Assembly (NCBI RefSeq): GCF_003610535.1
Contig: NZ_RAPN01000001.1
Location: 1,413,320-1,477,319, forward strand
Reading direction: 5' to 3'
Source of the DNA: Mangrovibacterium diazotrophicum
GTDB taxonomy: Bacteria; Bacteroidota; Bacteroidia; Bacteroidales; Prolixibacteraceae
DNA: 64,000 bases
A model generated the notes under the pieces. The model ran no database searches. It had not been told where the DNA came from and saw only the letters and a program-made list of their open reading frames with translations. Shown here in pieces: positions 27,045 through 35,681 of the stretch (the stretch's first letter is position 1; every line of letters starts with the position of its first letter). Position numbers and translations under genes: made by a program.

Positions 27045-27917
27045 GTGATGAAACGAAACCTCAAAACTTTCTCTACGGTTATTGTTTTAACATTAATCGT
27101 AACGGCCTGCACCACAGGCATCGAATTTCCGTCCGTAACACAAAGTCCGACAGGTCTTCACAACACCGGTCAGTTTGTCTGGCACGACCTGGCAACCTAC
27201 GATCCATCTACAGCCAAAGCATTCTATTCTAAAGTCTTCGGATGGGAGTTTGAAACCTTAGGCTCCGGCGACAATCTGTACTATGTCATTAAAAACAATG
27301 GCGTGCCAATTGGTGGCCTCTTCAAACTCGCCGACAAGTATGGTAAAGCGGCTGAATGGATTGGTTCCATGTCTGTTTCCGATCTGGATGCTGCCATTCG
27401 CTACAATGAAGCTTCGGGCGGCAACACCATCTTTAAAAAGGCAGCCTTCGCCGGACGTGGTGAAACCGTCATGTTAAAAGATCCACAAGGAGCCTTTATC
27501 GCTCTGTTGACCTCCGAAAGCGGCGACCCCTTGCCAAAGCGTCCGGGAGATATCGCTATGAATTCCTGGCTCTGGAATGAGCTTTGGACAACCAGCCTGA
27601 CGGAATCGGTTGATTTTTACAAAGGGCTGATTGGCTACGAATCGGATGCAGTTACAGGCGCAAAAGCACCCTACATTATTTTCAAAAGTGAAAACAAGGT
27701 TTATTCCGGGGCTATCGGCAACCCGGTGGAAGGTGCCAGGAGTTCCTGGATGCCGTACATTAAGGTGAAAGATGTTAACGAAACCCTGGAACTGGCAAAG
27801 GCGGCAGGCGCGCATGTGATGATGGAGCCCTCCCCTTCGATCAGAAAAGGCACTGTAGCTGTCCTCACCGACCCAACCGGCGGTCAATTCACAATACAAC
27901 AATGGATCTTAAAATAA
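27045..27917 (+). CDS. Lipoprotein with two VOC (glyoxalase-fold) domains
   Basis: 290 residues. Lipoprotein signal MMKRNLKTFSTVIVLTLIVT followed by Cys22. Two VOC modules: about 38-160 (FVWHDLATYDPSTAKAFYSKVFGW ... DPQGAFIALL) and about 172-288 (WNELWTTSLTESVDFYKGLIGY ... DPTGGQFTIQQW), each with the beta-alpha-beta-beta-beta pattern. VOC proteins include glyoxalases, dioxygenases and antibiotic-binding proteins; the metal-ligand set is not evident, so no reaction is assigned. First of four genes for exported proteins, 9 bp ahead of the small lipoprotein. Confidence 0.82.
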   Translation: MMKRNLKTFSTVIVLTLIVTACTTGIEFPSVTQSPTGLHNTGQFVWHDLATYDPSTAKAFYSKVFGWEFETLGSGDNLYYVIKNNGVPIGGLFKLADKYGKAAEWIGSMSVSDLDAAIRYNEASGGNTIFKKAAFAGRGETVMLKDPQGAFIALLTSESGDPLPKRPGDIAMNSWLWNELWTTSLTESVDFYKGLIGYESDAVTGAKAPYIIFKSENKVYSGAIGNPVEGARSSWMPYIKVKDVNETLELAKAAGAHVMMEPSPSIRKGTVAVLTDPTGGQFTIQQWILK

Positions 27918-27926
27918 ATCAGCGAC

Positions 27927-28106
27927 ATGAAAAACAAGATAAAAGCAACAATCTTTTTGTTTGTCCTGGCTGCAGGACTGGCTTTGAGCGCCTGTTCCAA
28001 TTTACGTTGGGGAGCCGATGCTGGTGTTGATGTTCGTTTCGGCCCCAATGGTCCCAAACTCGACCCGCATGTTGGCGTCGATCTCTACAGTGGCGGAAGA
28101 TTCTAA
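27927..28106 (+). CDS. Small lipoprotein, 59 residues
   Basis: Too short for ordinary ORF lists but well supported: ATG at 27927, basic start MKNKIKATIF, hydrophobic core, lipobox LSAC with Cys23, then a Gly/Asp-rich mature part of 37 residues (RWGADAGVDVRFGPNGPK, DPHVGVDLYSGGRF). It sits 9 bp after the VOC gene and 18 bp before the DUF4377-META gene, all in the same direction. I recognise no named family; the mature part looks like one or two beta-strands, perhaps packing on the outer membrane. Confidence 0.75.
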   Translation: MKNKIKATIFLFVLAAGLALSACSNLRWGADAGVDVRFGPNGPKLDPHVGVDLYSGGRF

Positions 28107-28124
28107 AACTTCAATCTGTAAACG

Positions 28125-29144
28125 ATGAAACACACATTTTTATACGGTTTGATCCTGATTTTTGCCGCATGCTACGGTTCCAATCACGAATCCATTTACT
28201 GGGTAAACAGCTATCGCGTGGACTGCGTTGGTGTTGGCCCCATGAAATGCATGTTAATCAAAAAAGGAGCTGATTTAAACGAGGGAGAATGGCTAAATTT
28301 CTATTCCAGGATAGAAGGATTTGAGTACGAACCCGGCTTTATTTATAAGTTGAAAGTAAAGGAGGAACAGCTAAAGAATGTCCCCGCCGACGCTTCATCC
28401 ATCAAATACAGCCTGATCGAAATACTGGAGAAGGAAGCAGATCCGAAAGTCGCGCTAACCGGAGACTGGGAATTGGTGAAAATGAACGGTGAGCCGTTTG
28501 ATCTGCCCGAATTTCGTGGCACAGTAGCCATTCTTCCGAAAATCCATATCGATTACCTCGATATGCAGATTAGCGGGGTGGACGGCTGCAACAACTTCTC
28601 CGGCAAAATCAAGTCAATCGATGATTCTTCCGTCGAATGGGGTCCGTTGGCAGCTACCGGCAAAATGTGTCCGGACATGACTCTTGCGAACGCTTTTAGC
28701 CGAACATTTAACGAAGTGAAACAGTATCGGCTGGAAGGTGACAAACTCAGCTTCCTTGACGAGACTGCAACAGAACTACTCGAATTTACCCGGGCTGCAG
28801 AAGCAAATGTTTTGCTGAACGACATTTGGGTAGCTGAATTCATCGACGGTACAGACGTCAAAGACAAAACAAACGCGCCCCGACTGGAGATCAACAGCTC
28901 TCAAATGATAGCGATGGGTACCGATGGATGCAACAATTTCACCGGCAAAATAACCAAACTGACCAATTCCGAGCTCACTTTTGGCCCCCTGGCCGGAACC
29001 CGAAAAGTGTGTCCCGATATGGAAATTCCGGAAAAATTCAACCAGATTCTTCCGCTTGTCAGGGCTTATAAACTTGCCAACTTAAAACTCACCCTGCTCG
29101 ATGAGCAAAATAAAACGCTGATAATTTTAAAAAAGACAGATTAA
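28125..29144 (+). CDS. Exported DUF4377 and tandem META-domain protein
   Basis: 339 residues. Signal with Cys16 (FAACYG), likely a lipoprotein. Residues about 22-103 fit DUF4377 (YWVNSYRVDCVGVGPMKC, W..FYS.IEGFEYEPGF). Two META/HslJ-like domains follow: about 110-220 and 230-337, each with DGCNNFSG/DGCNNFTG, a GPLA block and a C-P-D-M motif. HslJ-type META proteins are associated with heat and antibiotic tolerance in E. coli and motility in Leishmania, but the biochemical role is unknown. The paired Cys in each META domain could form a disulfide in the periplasm. Confidence 0.85.
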   Translation: MKHTFLYGLILIFAACYGSNHESIYWVNSYRVDCVGVGPMKCMLIKKGADLNEGEWLNFYSRIEGFEYEPGFIYKLKVKEEQLKNVPADASSIKYSLIEILEKEADPKVALTGDWELVKMNGEPFDLPEFRGTVAILPKIHIDYLDMQISGVDGCNNFSGKIKSIDDSSVEWGPLAATGKMCPDMTLANAFSRTFNEVKQYRLEGDKLSFLDETATELLEFTRAAEANVLLNDIWVAEFIDGTDVKDKTNAPRLEINSSQMIAMGTDGCNNFTGKITKLTNSELTFGPLAGTRKVCPDMEIPEKFNQILPLVRAYKLANLKLTLLDEQNKTLIILKKTD

Positions 29145-29205
29145 AAACCCGATTGAAGCGGAAATTGCGATTCGACCAACTGCTTCATTCACATCAATTA
29201 AATTC

Positions 29206-29631
29206 ATGAAAAATATACTACTCTTGGGATGCCTTATTTTGGCCTTCAGTCTGCAATTAGCTGCGCAGTCTGACGAAGACGGCTGGGTACGACTGGCTGA
29301 AAAGACCGTTTCGTACAAAGCAGAAACGGACAACGTTAGCCTGATTGGCAAAAAAACAAACTTGTCTAAAATTAAGCTGACTTGTGTACAGGGAACTGTA
29401 AAATTGAAACACATTCGGGTAGAAATGTCCGACGGAACCAAAAAAGAATACGATCCGAAAGGAACCGGTGTGTTCTCTAAAGGAATGTCGTCGTTCGCAT
29501 TTGAATTGCCCGGGAAAGACACCAAACTGAAAGACCTTGAAATAGAATATGACTCGGTTGGAGCAGTAGCCGTGACGAAACGTGCCAAAGTTGAAGTGTG
29601 GGGCAAGGAACGTAAAGAAAAGGACGAGTAA
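29206..29631 (+). CDS. Exported DUF2541-like protein
   Basis: 141 residues. Signal peptide MKNILLLGCLILAFSLQLAAQ. The mature part (GWVRLAEKTVSYKAETD, then KIKLTCVQGTVKLKHIRVEMSDG) resembles the DUF2541 beta-sandwich family; the last 15 residues are charged. Last of the four exported-protein genes and followed by a long hairpin. Function unknown; family match is moderate, from pattern only. Confidence 0.65.
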   Translation: MKNILLLGCLILAFSLQLAAQSDEDGWVRLAEKTVSYKAETDNVSLIGKKTNLSKIKLTCVQGTVKLKHIRVEMSDGTKKEYDPKGTGVFSKGMSSFAFELPGKDTKLKDLEIEYDSVGAVAVTKRAKVEVWGKERKEKDE

Positions 29632-29655
29632 AAACGATTTAAAGTCGATATTGTG

Positions 29656-29700
29656 AAGCTTGTAATTTTAAACTTACCCGTTTGAAATTATAAGCTTTTA
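29656..29700 (+). terminator. Terminator after the DUF2541-like gene
   Basis: 18-bp stem with two mismatches (29656-29673 with 29680-29697), 6-nt loop, then TTTTA. 25 bp past the stop. The stem is AT-rich and nearly symmetric, so it may also act on the other strand. Confidence 0.6.
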
Positions 29701-29769
29701 CTTTGAAAATCAATGACTAATGAATTCCAAAGTTGAATCAATGGAACACCAAATAGTTCAGTTTAGAGC

Positions 29770-29858
29770 AAAAAAAAAGAGTAGATCTCTATCTACCCTT
29801 TTCAAACCTAACTAAACCAATAAAACTAATCAAACCTAAACTTATGAAATAAAATCTA
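29770..29858 (-). ncRNA. Multicopy small RNA, copy 4
   Basis: Body identical to copy 1. T run 29770-29778, terminator stem 29779-29786 with 29791-29798. It points at the 3' end of the plus-strand exported-protein operon, so it is not a leader. Similarity to copy 1 extends through the promoter and 3' tail. Confidence 0.75.
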
Positions 29859-29861
29859 CGA

Positions 29862-29924
29862 CAAAGATATGCTGAAAAACACAAACCACTGTTACCTCAA
29901 TGTTAAAAAACATGCTGAGCAGCA
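29862..29924 (-). promoter_or_regulatory. Promoter of sRNA copy 4 (class A)
   Basis: Minus strand: GTTACC read on plus at 29891-29896 (one change from GTTAAC), exactly 21 nt, TATCTTTG (29862-29869). Near-palindrome TGCTGAGCAGCA at 29913-29924, 16 nt further up, as in copy 1. Confidence 0.6.
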
Positions 29925-30042
29925 TATTTTTCAATTTTGATCTTTGAAATCGACTAATCTCAATCAAAATTCTAAAAACAACCGAAAATACAAGTACATC
30001 GCATCGCTCAAACATTCTCTCGACTCGGCTCGGAAAATCTGT

Positions 30043-30050
30043 TATCTTTG
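30043..30050 (+). promoter_or_regulatory. Probable -7 element of the kinase-RapZ gene
   Basis: TATCTTTG matches TAnnTTTG and lies 95 bp before the GTG start. No TTTG at the usual distance upstream, so this is tentative. Confidence 0.35.
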
Positions 30051-30145
30051 CTTTCCTCAGTCAAAATCAGAGTTTCTATCGATTTTCGCTGGATTTTAAG
30101 CAACTGAATTTCATAACGGGTCACCGACCATAAAACCCTGTCCGC

Positions 30146-31573
30146 GTGGATTTAAAGATTAAAGAAGATATTATTCGCTTGTACGAAAAGCATTTTCAGG
30201 AAGAAATGACTGTTTTTGAACTCTTGCCGGCGTCGGGCTCCTACCGCGAATATTGCCGGATAAAAAGCGCCAACTTTCAGGCTATTGGAGCTCACAATGC
30301 CGATATCAAAGAGAACCAGGCTTTCATTTCGTTCACCAATCACTTTTTTGCGGAAGGGATGCCGGTTCCCGAGATTTACGCGGTCAATCCGGAGGAGACC
30401 TGCTATATCCAGGAGGACCTGGGTGACCTCACCCTTTTTGATTACTTGAGTAGAACGCGCGAACGGGAAGGTTTTTCGAATAAGATTGTTCAGGTTTACA
30501 AGCGGGTTTTACGCGAACTGCCTAAACTGCAAATTACGGCGGGACAAGGAATCGACTACTCGTTTTGCTACCCACGCGCGGCATTCGACAAGCAGTCGAT
30601 GATGTGGGATTTGAACTACTTCAAATACTACTTTTTAAAGCTGGCCAAAATTCCATTTGACGAGCAAGCTTTGGAAGACGATTTCAAGACCTTCACCAAA
30701 TACTTGTTGCAAGCGGAAAGCGATTACTTTTTGTACCGTGATTTCCAGTCACGCAATATCATGCTCCGCGACAACAAAGTCGCTTTTATCGACTACCAGG
30801 GAGGCCGGAAAGGGCCGCTGCAATACGACCTTGCATCCTTGTTATACGATGCTAAGGCCGACATCCCACAGGCAATCCGAAATGAGTTGCTCGAGTTCTA
30901 CCTCGATGAACTGGAGAAATACAAAGAAGTTAACCGCGATCGTTTCAAAGCTTTCTTTTCCGGCTATGTTCTCATCCGGATTATGCAAGCGATGGGTGCT
31001 TACGGCTTCCGCGGATTCTACGAGAAAAAAGAGCATTTCCTAAAGAGTATTCCGTTTGCACTGGATAACCTGGCGTACCTGATCGAAAATCACACGATCC
31101 CCGTTCAGTTGAATGAGCTGTTTAAAGTGCTGAGATCGGTTTCAGAATCGGAGTACCTGCGCGAGATAGGCAAGCAAAGCGAAGAACTGACCGTTCGTGT
31201 CACCAGCTTCTCCTACAAAAAGGGAATTCCGCACGACCCTTCGGGAAATGGCGGCGGTTTTGTGTTCGATTGCCGGGCAATTCACAATCCCGGCCGTTAC
31301 GATGAATACAAGCAGTTAACGGGCAAAGATCCTGAAGTAATCGAATTTCTGGAAACCCGTTCTGAAATGGCAGAATTCCTGAAGAACGTAACCGGTTTGG
31401 TCGATCAATCGGTGAATACTTATTTGAGAAGGGGCTTTACCAATTTAAGCGTCAACTTTGGTTGTACAGGCGGACAGCACCGATCGGTTTATGCTGCCGA
31501 ACACATGGCTAAACATTTGAAAAACAATTTCAAGGTAAACGTTGTTCTTACACACCGGGAACAGGATTTCTAA
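30146..31573 (+). CDS. APH-fold sugar kinase fused to RapZ C-terminal domain
   Basis: 475 residues, GTG start. Residues about 1-325 are an aminoglycoside-phosphotransferase-type kinase: catalytic YRDFQSRNIM at 197-206 (Asp199) and FIDYQGG with metal-binding Asp216, as in AmgK-like cell-wall amino-sugar kinases. Residues about 348-475 are a complete RapZ C-terminal domain: VTSFSYKKGIPHD, VFDCRAIHNP, LTGKDPEVIEF and NFGCTGGQHRSV at 438-448. In E. coli this domain senses glucosamine-6-phosphate and binds sRNA GlmZ. The fusion therefore joins amino-sugar kinase and amino-sugar sensor modules on one chain. No nucleotidyltransferase partner is adjacent. The family assignment of each half is strong; the joint role is inferred. 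Confidence 0.88.
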   Translation: MDLKIKEDIIRLYEKHFQEEMTVFELLPASGSYREYCRIKSANFQAIGAHNADIKENQAFISFTNHFFAEGMPVPEIYAVNPEETCYIQEDLGDLTLFDYLSRTREREGFSNKIVQVYKRVLRELPKLQITAGQGIDYSFCYPRAAFDKQSMMWDLNYFKYYFLKLAKIPFDEQALEDDFKTFTKYLLQAESDYFLYRDFQSRNIMLRDNKVAFIDYQGGRKGPLQYDLASLLYDAKADIPQAIRNELLEFYLDELEKYKEVNRDRFKAFFSGYVLIRIMQAMGAYGFRGFYEKKEHFLKSIPFALDNLAYLIENHTIPVQLNELFKVLRSVSESEYLREIGKQSEELTVRVTSFSYKKGIPHDPSGNGGGFVFDCRAIHNPGRYDEYKQLTGKDPEVIEFLETRSEMAEFLKNVTGLVDQSVNTYLRRGFTNLSVNFGCTGGQHRSVYAAEHMAKHLKNNFKVNVVLTHREQDF

Positions 31574-31647
31574 TCCTTCCGTAAAGAGATTATGATGGCG
31601 CTGTTCGGAGTGAACCGACCGCCGCGTTAAAGATTTGAATAAAAGAA

Positions 31648-31776
31648 ATGGGAAAAACAGCTTGTAAAAAGGACGACTACAAAGAACCGGAAAACCCCAA
31701 ATATTACTGTAAAAAGTGTGGAAGCAAAGCCAAAAAAGAAGACAAACTCTGCAAACCCAAAAAGCTGAAAGATTAG
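31648..31776 (+). CDS. Small zinc-ribbon protein, 42 residues
   Basis: ATG at 31648 after GAATAAAAGAA. Sequence MGKTACKKDDYKEPENPKYY followed by CKKCG and a later CKPKK: four cysteines arranged as C..(14)..CxxC..(9)..C, likely binding one zinc, in a very lysine-rich chain. Similar tiny proteins with CKKCG..KK...CKPKK occur in Bacteroidetes, function unknown. Its last 61 bases overlap, in another frame, the N-terminus assigned to the TonB receptor. Confidence 0.65.
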   Translation: MGKTACKKDDYKEPENPKYYCKKCGSKAKKEDKLCKPKKLKD

Positions 31777-33845
31777 TTTGGAAAACACTAATTATTCTTA
31801 GCCTTGGGCTCTCGCTGATTTTTGCCCCACCCCTGCTTCAGGCACAGCCTGCAAACAACCACTTTCAAACAGATTCACTTGTTGCTGAATACAGTATCCC
31901 GATTGAAGAAATCAGGGTGCAGGCGTTTCGTTATGCCCAAGATCTGGTTAAAGCCCCCGGAGCTATTGCAATTATTCCGGCCAACCAACTGGAGGAAGTA
32001 CCGGCTCAGCAAATCGATTTTACACTTAACCAGGTTGCAGGTGTTTACATGCAAAGTGGCAGCCTGAATACCAGCCGCCTCACCATTCGAGGTATCGGAG
32101 GACGCTCGCCCTACGCATCAAATAAAGTGAGAGCCTATTTCGAAGATATTCCACTGACCAACGGAACCGGCGAAACAAGCCTGGAAGATCTCGACCAACA
32201 ACTCATTGATAATATTGAAGTCATTAAAGGGCCTGCCTCGGGTTTCTATGGTTCAGGACTTGGCGGAACACTTTTACTGCACGCGCCACCGGTTAACCGA
32301 AACGCTTTTGGCGCCGAGACGAGTTTTGCCAGTTACAATCAACGAAATTACCGGGCCAATATTCAACTCACTGCGGGAGAATGGAGCAATGGTCTGTATG
32401 TAAATAGACTGAAGTCGGACGGCTATCGGGAAAACAACGAAACAAACCGAACCAATTTAAGCTACGCTGGCCAATACGATGCAGGCAACCACCAGTTCAA
32501 CCTGATCTTAATACAAACGGATATGAAAGCCTACATACCCAGTTCGCTCGATTGGGAGGATTTCCAAAACAATCCACGCCAGGCAGCAGCCAATTGGGCC
32601 GAAGTTAGGGGCTATGAAGACTATCAAAAGCAAATGGCCGGCCTTTCGGTTCAATCTGACTGGGGCAATAACTACAGTAGCCGGATCAGTATTTTCGGGC
32701 AGCGCAAGGCGGCTGAAGAACTTCGCCCTTTCAATTTTTTGGAAGAAGACACCAATTACAAAGGATTCCGCCTTATCGCGGAGAAAAAATGGTACTTCCC
32801 CAAAAGTGAATTTGGCCTTAGCTTCGGCAACGAAAGCTTTTGGGAGAACTACGACTGGCAAACTTCGGAGACTGATGATCACAACTTCCAACTATCCGAT
32901 AACGCGGAAAAAAGAAAATACTTCAATTTCTTTAGTCAACTAAACTACACCAGTAATAAACTAAGGGTTTCAACAGGAATCAACCTGAACCAAACAAAAT
33001 ACGACTACCGCGACCACTTCCTGTCGGATGGAAATCAATCGGCAGACCACCGTTTTAACCCGATTGTTTCACCGCGGCTGGCTCTTAGTTACTCGTTAAC
33101 AGGCCATGCATCATTGTACGGAAACATCAGCCATGGCTTTTCGCCCCCGAGCCTGGAAGAAACCCTGACACCGGATGGCCAGCGCAATACCGACATAAAA
33201 CCCGAAACGGGATGGAATACTGAAATCGGAAGTCGCGGAACAATTGCCTACCGGCTCTTTTACGACTTGTCCTTCTACTACATGGAAATTAAAAACCTGC
33301 TCGTTGCCCGACGAACTGCAGAAGACGCTTATATGGGTGTCAACGCGGGGAAAACACGACACCCGGGCGTTGAACTGGCATTGAATTACCGATGGCTCAA
33401 TCAGGCCAGATTGATGTCTGCATTTCGATTTGCAGGGAATTACAGCCCCTACAAGTTCAATGAATTTATTGATGGTGAAAATGACTACAGTGGCAACGAT
33501 TTAACCGGGAGTCCAAAAACCAGGCTGAATATTGTATCAGACACCCATTTTCGCAACCTGCAGCTGTTAGTTCAGTTCCAATATACCGGTGAAATTCCCT
33601 TACGTGACGACAACTCAATTTATACCGACGCCTACCAATTGGTAAATCTGACTTTGAGCTACCAAAAACGGTGGGATAATTTGGAGCTGAATGTGACAAC
33701 ATCAGCACTGAACCTCACGGACGAGCATTACGCCTCCATGGTACTAATCAACGCAAGTTCGTTCGGAAACCAGTCTCCACGCTATTACTACCCGGGACTG
33801 CCACGCAACTTTGCCGGCTCAATCCGACTTAAATACCTTTTTTGA
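31716..33845 (+). CDS. TonB-dependent outer-membrane receptor
   Basis: 22-stranded barrel receptor for active uptake of an iron complex, vitamin or similar ligand. Seen: no ATG fits; the GTG at 31716 is the only plausible start and gives an unusually long basic n-region before the hydrophobic core LIILSLGLSLIFA and cleavage near LLQAQ. Plug domain about 60-180 (RVQAFRYAQDLVKAPGAI, IRGIGGRSPYASNKVRAYF, IEVIKGPASGFYGSGLGGTL), barrel to the terminal Phe (IRLKYLF). No CarboxypepD_reg or STN domain and no SusD, so it is the iron-complex type rather than SusC. 709 residues. Its 3' end overlaps the convergent DUF2490 gene by 27 bp. Ligand unknown. Confidence 0.85.
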   Translation: MWKQSQKRRQTLQTQKAERLVWKTLIILSLGLSLIFAPPLLQAQPANNHFQTDSLVAEYSIPIEEIRVQAFRYAQDLVKAPGAIAIIPANQLEEVPAQQIDFTLNQVAGVYMQSGSLNTSRLTIRGIGGRSPYASNKVRAYFEDIPLTNGTGETSLEDLDQQLIDNIEVIKGPASGFYGSGLGGTLLLHAPPVNRNAFGAETSFASYNQRNYRANIQLTAGEWSNGLYVNRLKSDGYRENNETNRTNLSYAGQYDAGNHQFNLILIQTDMKAYIPSSLDWEDFQNNPRQAAANWAEVRGYEDYQKQMAGLSVQSDWGNNYSSRISIFGQRKAAEELRPFNFLEEDTNYKGFRLIAEKKWYFPKSEFGLSFGNESFWENYDWQTSETDDHNFQLSDNAEKRKYFNFFSQLNYTSNKLRVSTGINLNQTKYDYRDHFLSDGNQSADHRFNPIVSPRLALSYSLTGHASLYGNISHGFSPPSLEETLTPDGQRNTDIKPETGWNTEIGSRGTIAYRLFYDLSFYYMEIKNLLVARRTAEDAYMGVNAGKTRHPGVELALNYRWLNQARLMSAFRFAGNYSPYKFNEFIDGENDYSGNDLTGSPKTRLNIVSDTHFRNLQLLVQFQYTGEIPLRDDNSIYTDAYQLVNLTLSYQKRWDNLELNVTTSALNLTDEHYASMVLINASSFGNQSPRYYYPGLPRNFAGSIRLKYLF

Positions 33846-34490
33846 ATTCAAGCGAAGTCGCAAATCCAGACTCAGAATATCATCCGGATACCAACTTCCC
33901 AAAACTTTTGTTGTTTGACGAACATAGAACAGATTTACGTTCCACTGCGGGGCTTCGTAGATCTGAGCCCCCAGGTAAAGACGAGCCCGATGAAGCCCCT
34001 CACTGGTTAACTTCCAAAAACTTTCTTCACCTACAATGGGCTGTAACCAACGTTCATTCAATGCCGGGAACCGAACGAAAAACTGCTGTACAATGCGTTG
34101 ATGATTTGTTCCTTTATTAAACCAACGTTGCTCGATACGCACCATTCCCAAATAATTCAAACGACCTTTCCCCCAAGTAAAGAAACTCGCAATCTGCGGC
34201 CGGTATTCATAAATATCAGTTCCCAGCACCGGCTTCTGCGCATACCGAAAAGCGAGTGCAAAGCGATACCAATCGTTCACCCTATGCTGGAAGGACAAGT
34301 CAAAATAGGTTAGTTCGCGAAAGGAATCATCTGTACGGTAATCGGTCCTCGTGCTAAAAACCATGTCATTCGTTTGAGTTAACTTCACATCGAAGGCAAC
34401 CTTAGCCCACAGATAAAAGTCACGTCTTTCCTGTGCTGAAAGACTTTTCAGCAGAAGTAAATAAGCAGACAGGAATAAGAGTTTCTTCAT
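33819..34490 (-). CDS. Exported DUF2490 protein
   Basis: Start ATG at 34490 gives signal peptide MKKLLFLSAYLLLLKSLSAQ (the frame is open to 34601). 223 residues of alternating aromatic/polar strands (FYLWAKVAFDVKLT, FDLSFQHRVNDWYRFALAFRY, YLGMVRIEQRWFN) as in an outer-membrane barrel of 8-12 strands; matches the DUF2490 pattern. Function unknown. Convergent overlap of 27 bp with the TonB receptor gene. Confidence 0.75.
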   Translation of the reverse strand: MKKLLFLSAYLLLLKSLSAQERRDFYLWAKVAFDVKLTQTNDMVFSTRTDYRTDDSFRELTYFDLSFQHRVNDWYRFALAFRYAQKPVLGTDIYEYRPQIASFFTWGKGRLNYLGMVRIEQRWFNKGTNHQRIVQQFFVRFPALNERWLQPIVGEESFWKLTSEGLHRARLYLGAQIYEAPQWNVNLFYVRQTTKVLGSWYPDDILSLDLRLRLNSKKVFKSD

Positions 34491-34583
34491 GACCAACATC
34501 CGTTCAATAGTAATGCACAGGAAAACCAGAATTTCAGGAACGAAATTCTTAATTGAATATGGTATCTCTAAAGTTATGAAAAT

Positions 34584-34610
34584 AAAAAAGGGTAGACTCA
34601 ATGCCTACCC
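34584..34610 (-). terminator. Terminator after the 34.6-kb TPR gene
   Basis: Minus strand: GGGTAG (34605-34610) pairs with CTACCC (34590-34595), 9-nt loop, followed by TTTTTT. 26 bp past the stop. Confidence 0.8.
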
Positions 34611-34635
34611 TCAACTATTTGTTAAGAATTTTTAC

Positions 34636-35481
34636 TTACAAAACAGTCTTACAAGCTTCGATCAACTTTTGTGCGTTTGCATTTCCTGCATCCAACGCAG
34701 CCGCTTTTTGAAGCACATCGTAAGCAGCCTGGAACTCAACTTTTGAATCAGCTACTGCTTTTGTGTAAGCATCATCAGTTGTTTTAATTGTTCCGGCTTG
34801 AACTTGTTGGTTTGCACCGTTCAGGATTTTCACACCTTTTTTGTACAATACATTTCCTTCCGACACATAAACGTTAGCCAAAGCACCGGTAATTTTGTCG
34901 TTGCTTGGGAATTTCTCAGCACCAGCCACCAAAACCGCTTTGTACTCATCGTCTTTGTCTATTTTTTTCAATGACATAGCCTGATAAAAAATTGCGTTTT
35001 CGCTGTTGTAGCCAGCTGCATCTGCAGCAGCAAAAAATTCAGCAGCTGATGCATACTCTTTACCTTTGTAAGCAACGATACCTGCATTGTAATTCAAGGC
35101 ACCCGGATCTTCAGCAACAGCAATAGCATCTTTGTAGGCTGCAATCGCTTCATCTGTCTTATCCAATTTTGCCAAAGCATTCGCTTTGTACTCTTTGGCT
35201 GAAGCCGTGTTTGCATCGGCAGCAATAGCCTTGTCAAAATACTTCACGGCAGCATCATACTTCTCTGCTTGGAAAGCTGCAAAGCCAATGTTAAAATTGA
35301 TTGCATCATCCACTTGTACCTCGCCAAGGTTATTCATTGCTTTGTCATACAATTCGAAAGCTTTTGCATACTCCTTTGCGGTTAATGCTTCATTCCCCTG
35401 GTTAATCAATTCGGCTGCATCCTGCGCAAATCCAGCGATAGTCCCCAACAAGAATGCAACTCCTAATAAAATACGCTTCAT
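34636..35481 (-). CDS. Exported TPR-repeat protein
   Basis: 281 residues from ATG at 35481. Signal peptide MKRILLGVAFLLGTIAGFAQ. Six or more TPR-like repeats (AELINQGNEALTAKEYAKAF, YFDKAIAADANTASAKEY, YKDAIAVAEDPGALNYNAG by pattern), Ala/Lys-rich. Only TPRs are seen, so it is a periplasmic scaffold of unknown partner. Codon use is clean and repetitive (many GCA/GCT), suggesting good expression. Read alone, between two terminators. Confidence 0.8.
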   Translation of the reverse strand: MKRILLGVAFLLGTIAGFAQDAAELINQGNEALTAKEYAKAFELYDKAMNNLGEVQVDDAINFNIGFAAFQAEKYDAAVKYFDKAIAADANTASAKEYKANALAKLDKTDEAIAAYKDAIAVAEDPGALNYNAGIVAYKGKEYASAAEFFAAADAAGYNSENAIFYQAMSLKKIDKDDEYKAVLVAGAEKFPSNDKITGALANVYVSEGNVLYKKGVKILNGANQQVQAGTIKTTDDAYTKAVADSKVEFQAAYDVLQKAAALDAGNANAQKLIEACKTVL

Positions 35482-35616
35482 AAACAATTCTTTTTTAGAT
35501 ATTTAAGATTACTTTATTTATTAATATTTTTTGTTTTTTGAGCTTGATTCCCAAAAATAGCAATAATGATTTAAAAATCTAAGTTAAAAATTGTTCCGCG
35601 GGGCATTTTAGGGCAC

Positions 35617-35652
35617 AAAAAAGGGAGATTTCCCATATGAAAACCTCCCCTT
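35617..35652 (-). terminator. Terminator after DUF2807 gene
   Basis: Minus strand: AGGGGAGGTTTTC pairs with GGAAATCTCCC with a mismatch, followed by TTTTTT (35617-35622). 30 bp past the stop. Confidence 0.75.
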
Positions 35653-35681
35653 GAAAAAACTATTTAACGTAAATCAACTGC

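Noticed and set aside
34584-34610. GGGTAG...CTACCC hairpin as a possible fifth sRNA copy
   Set aside because: Only the first stem bases are alike; body and promoter of the sRNA are absent. It is an ordinary terminator.
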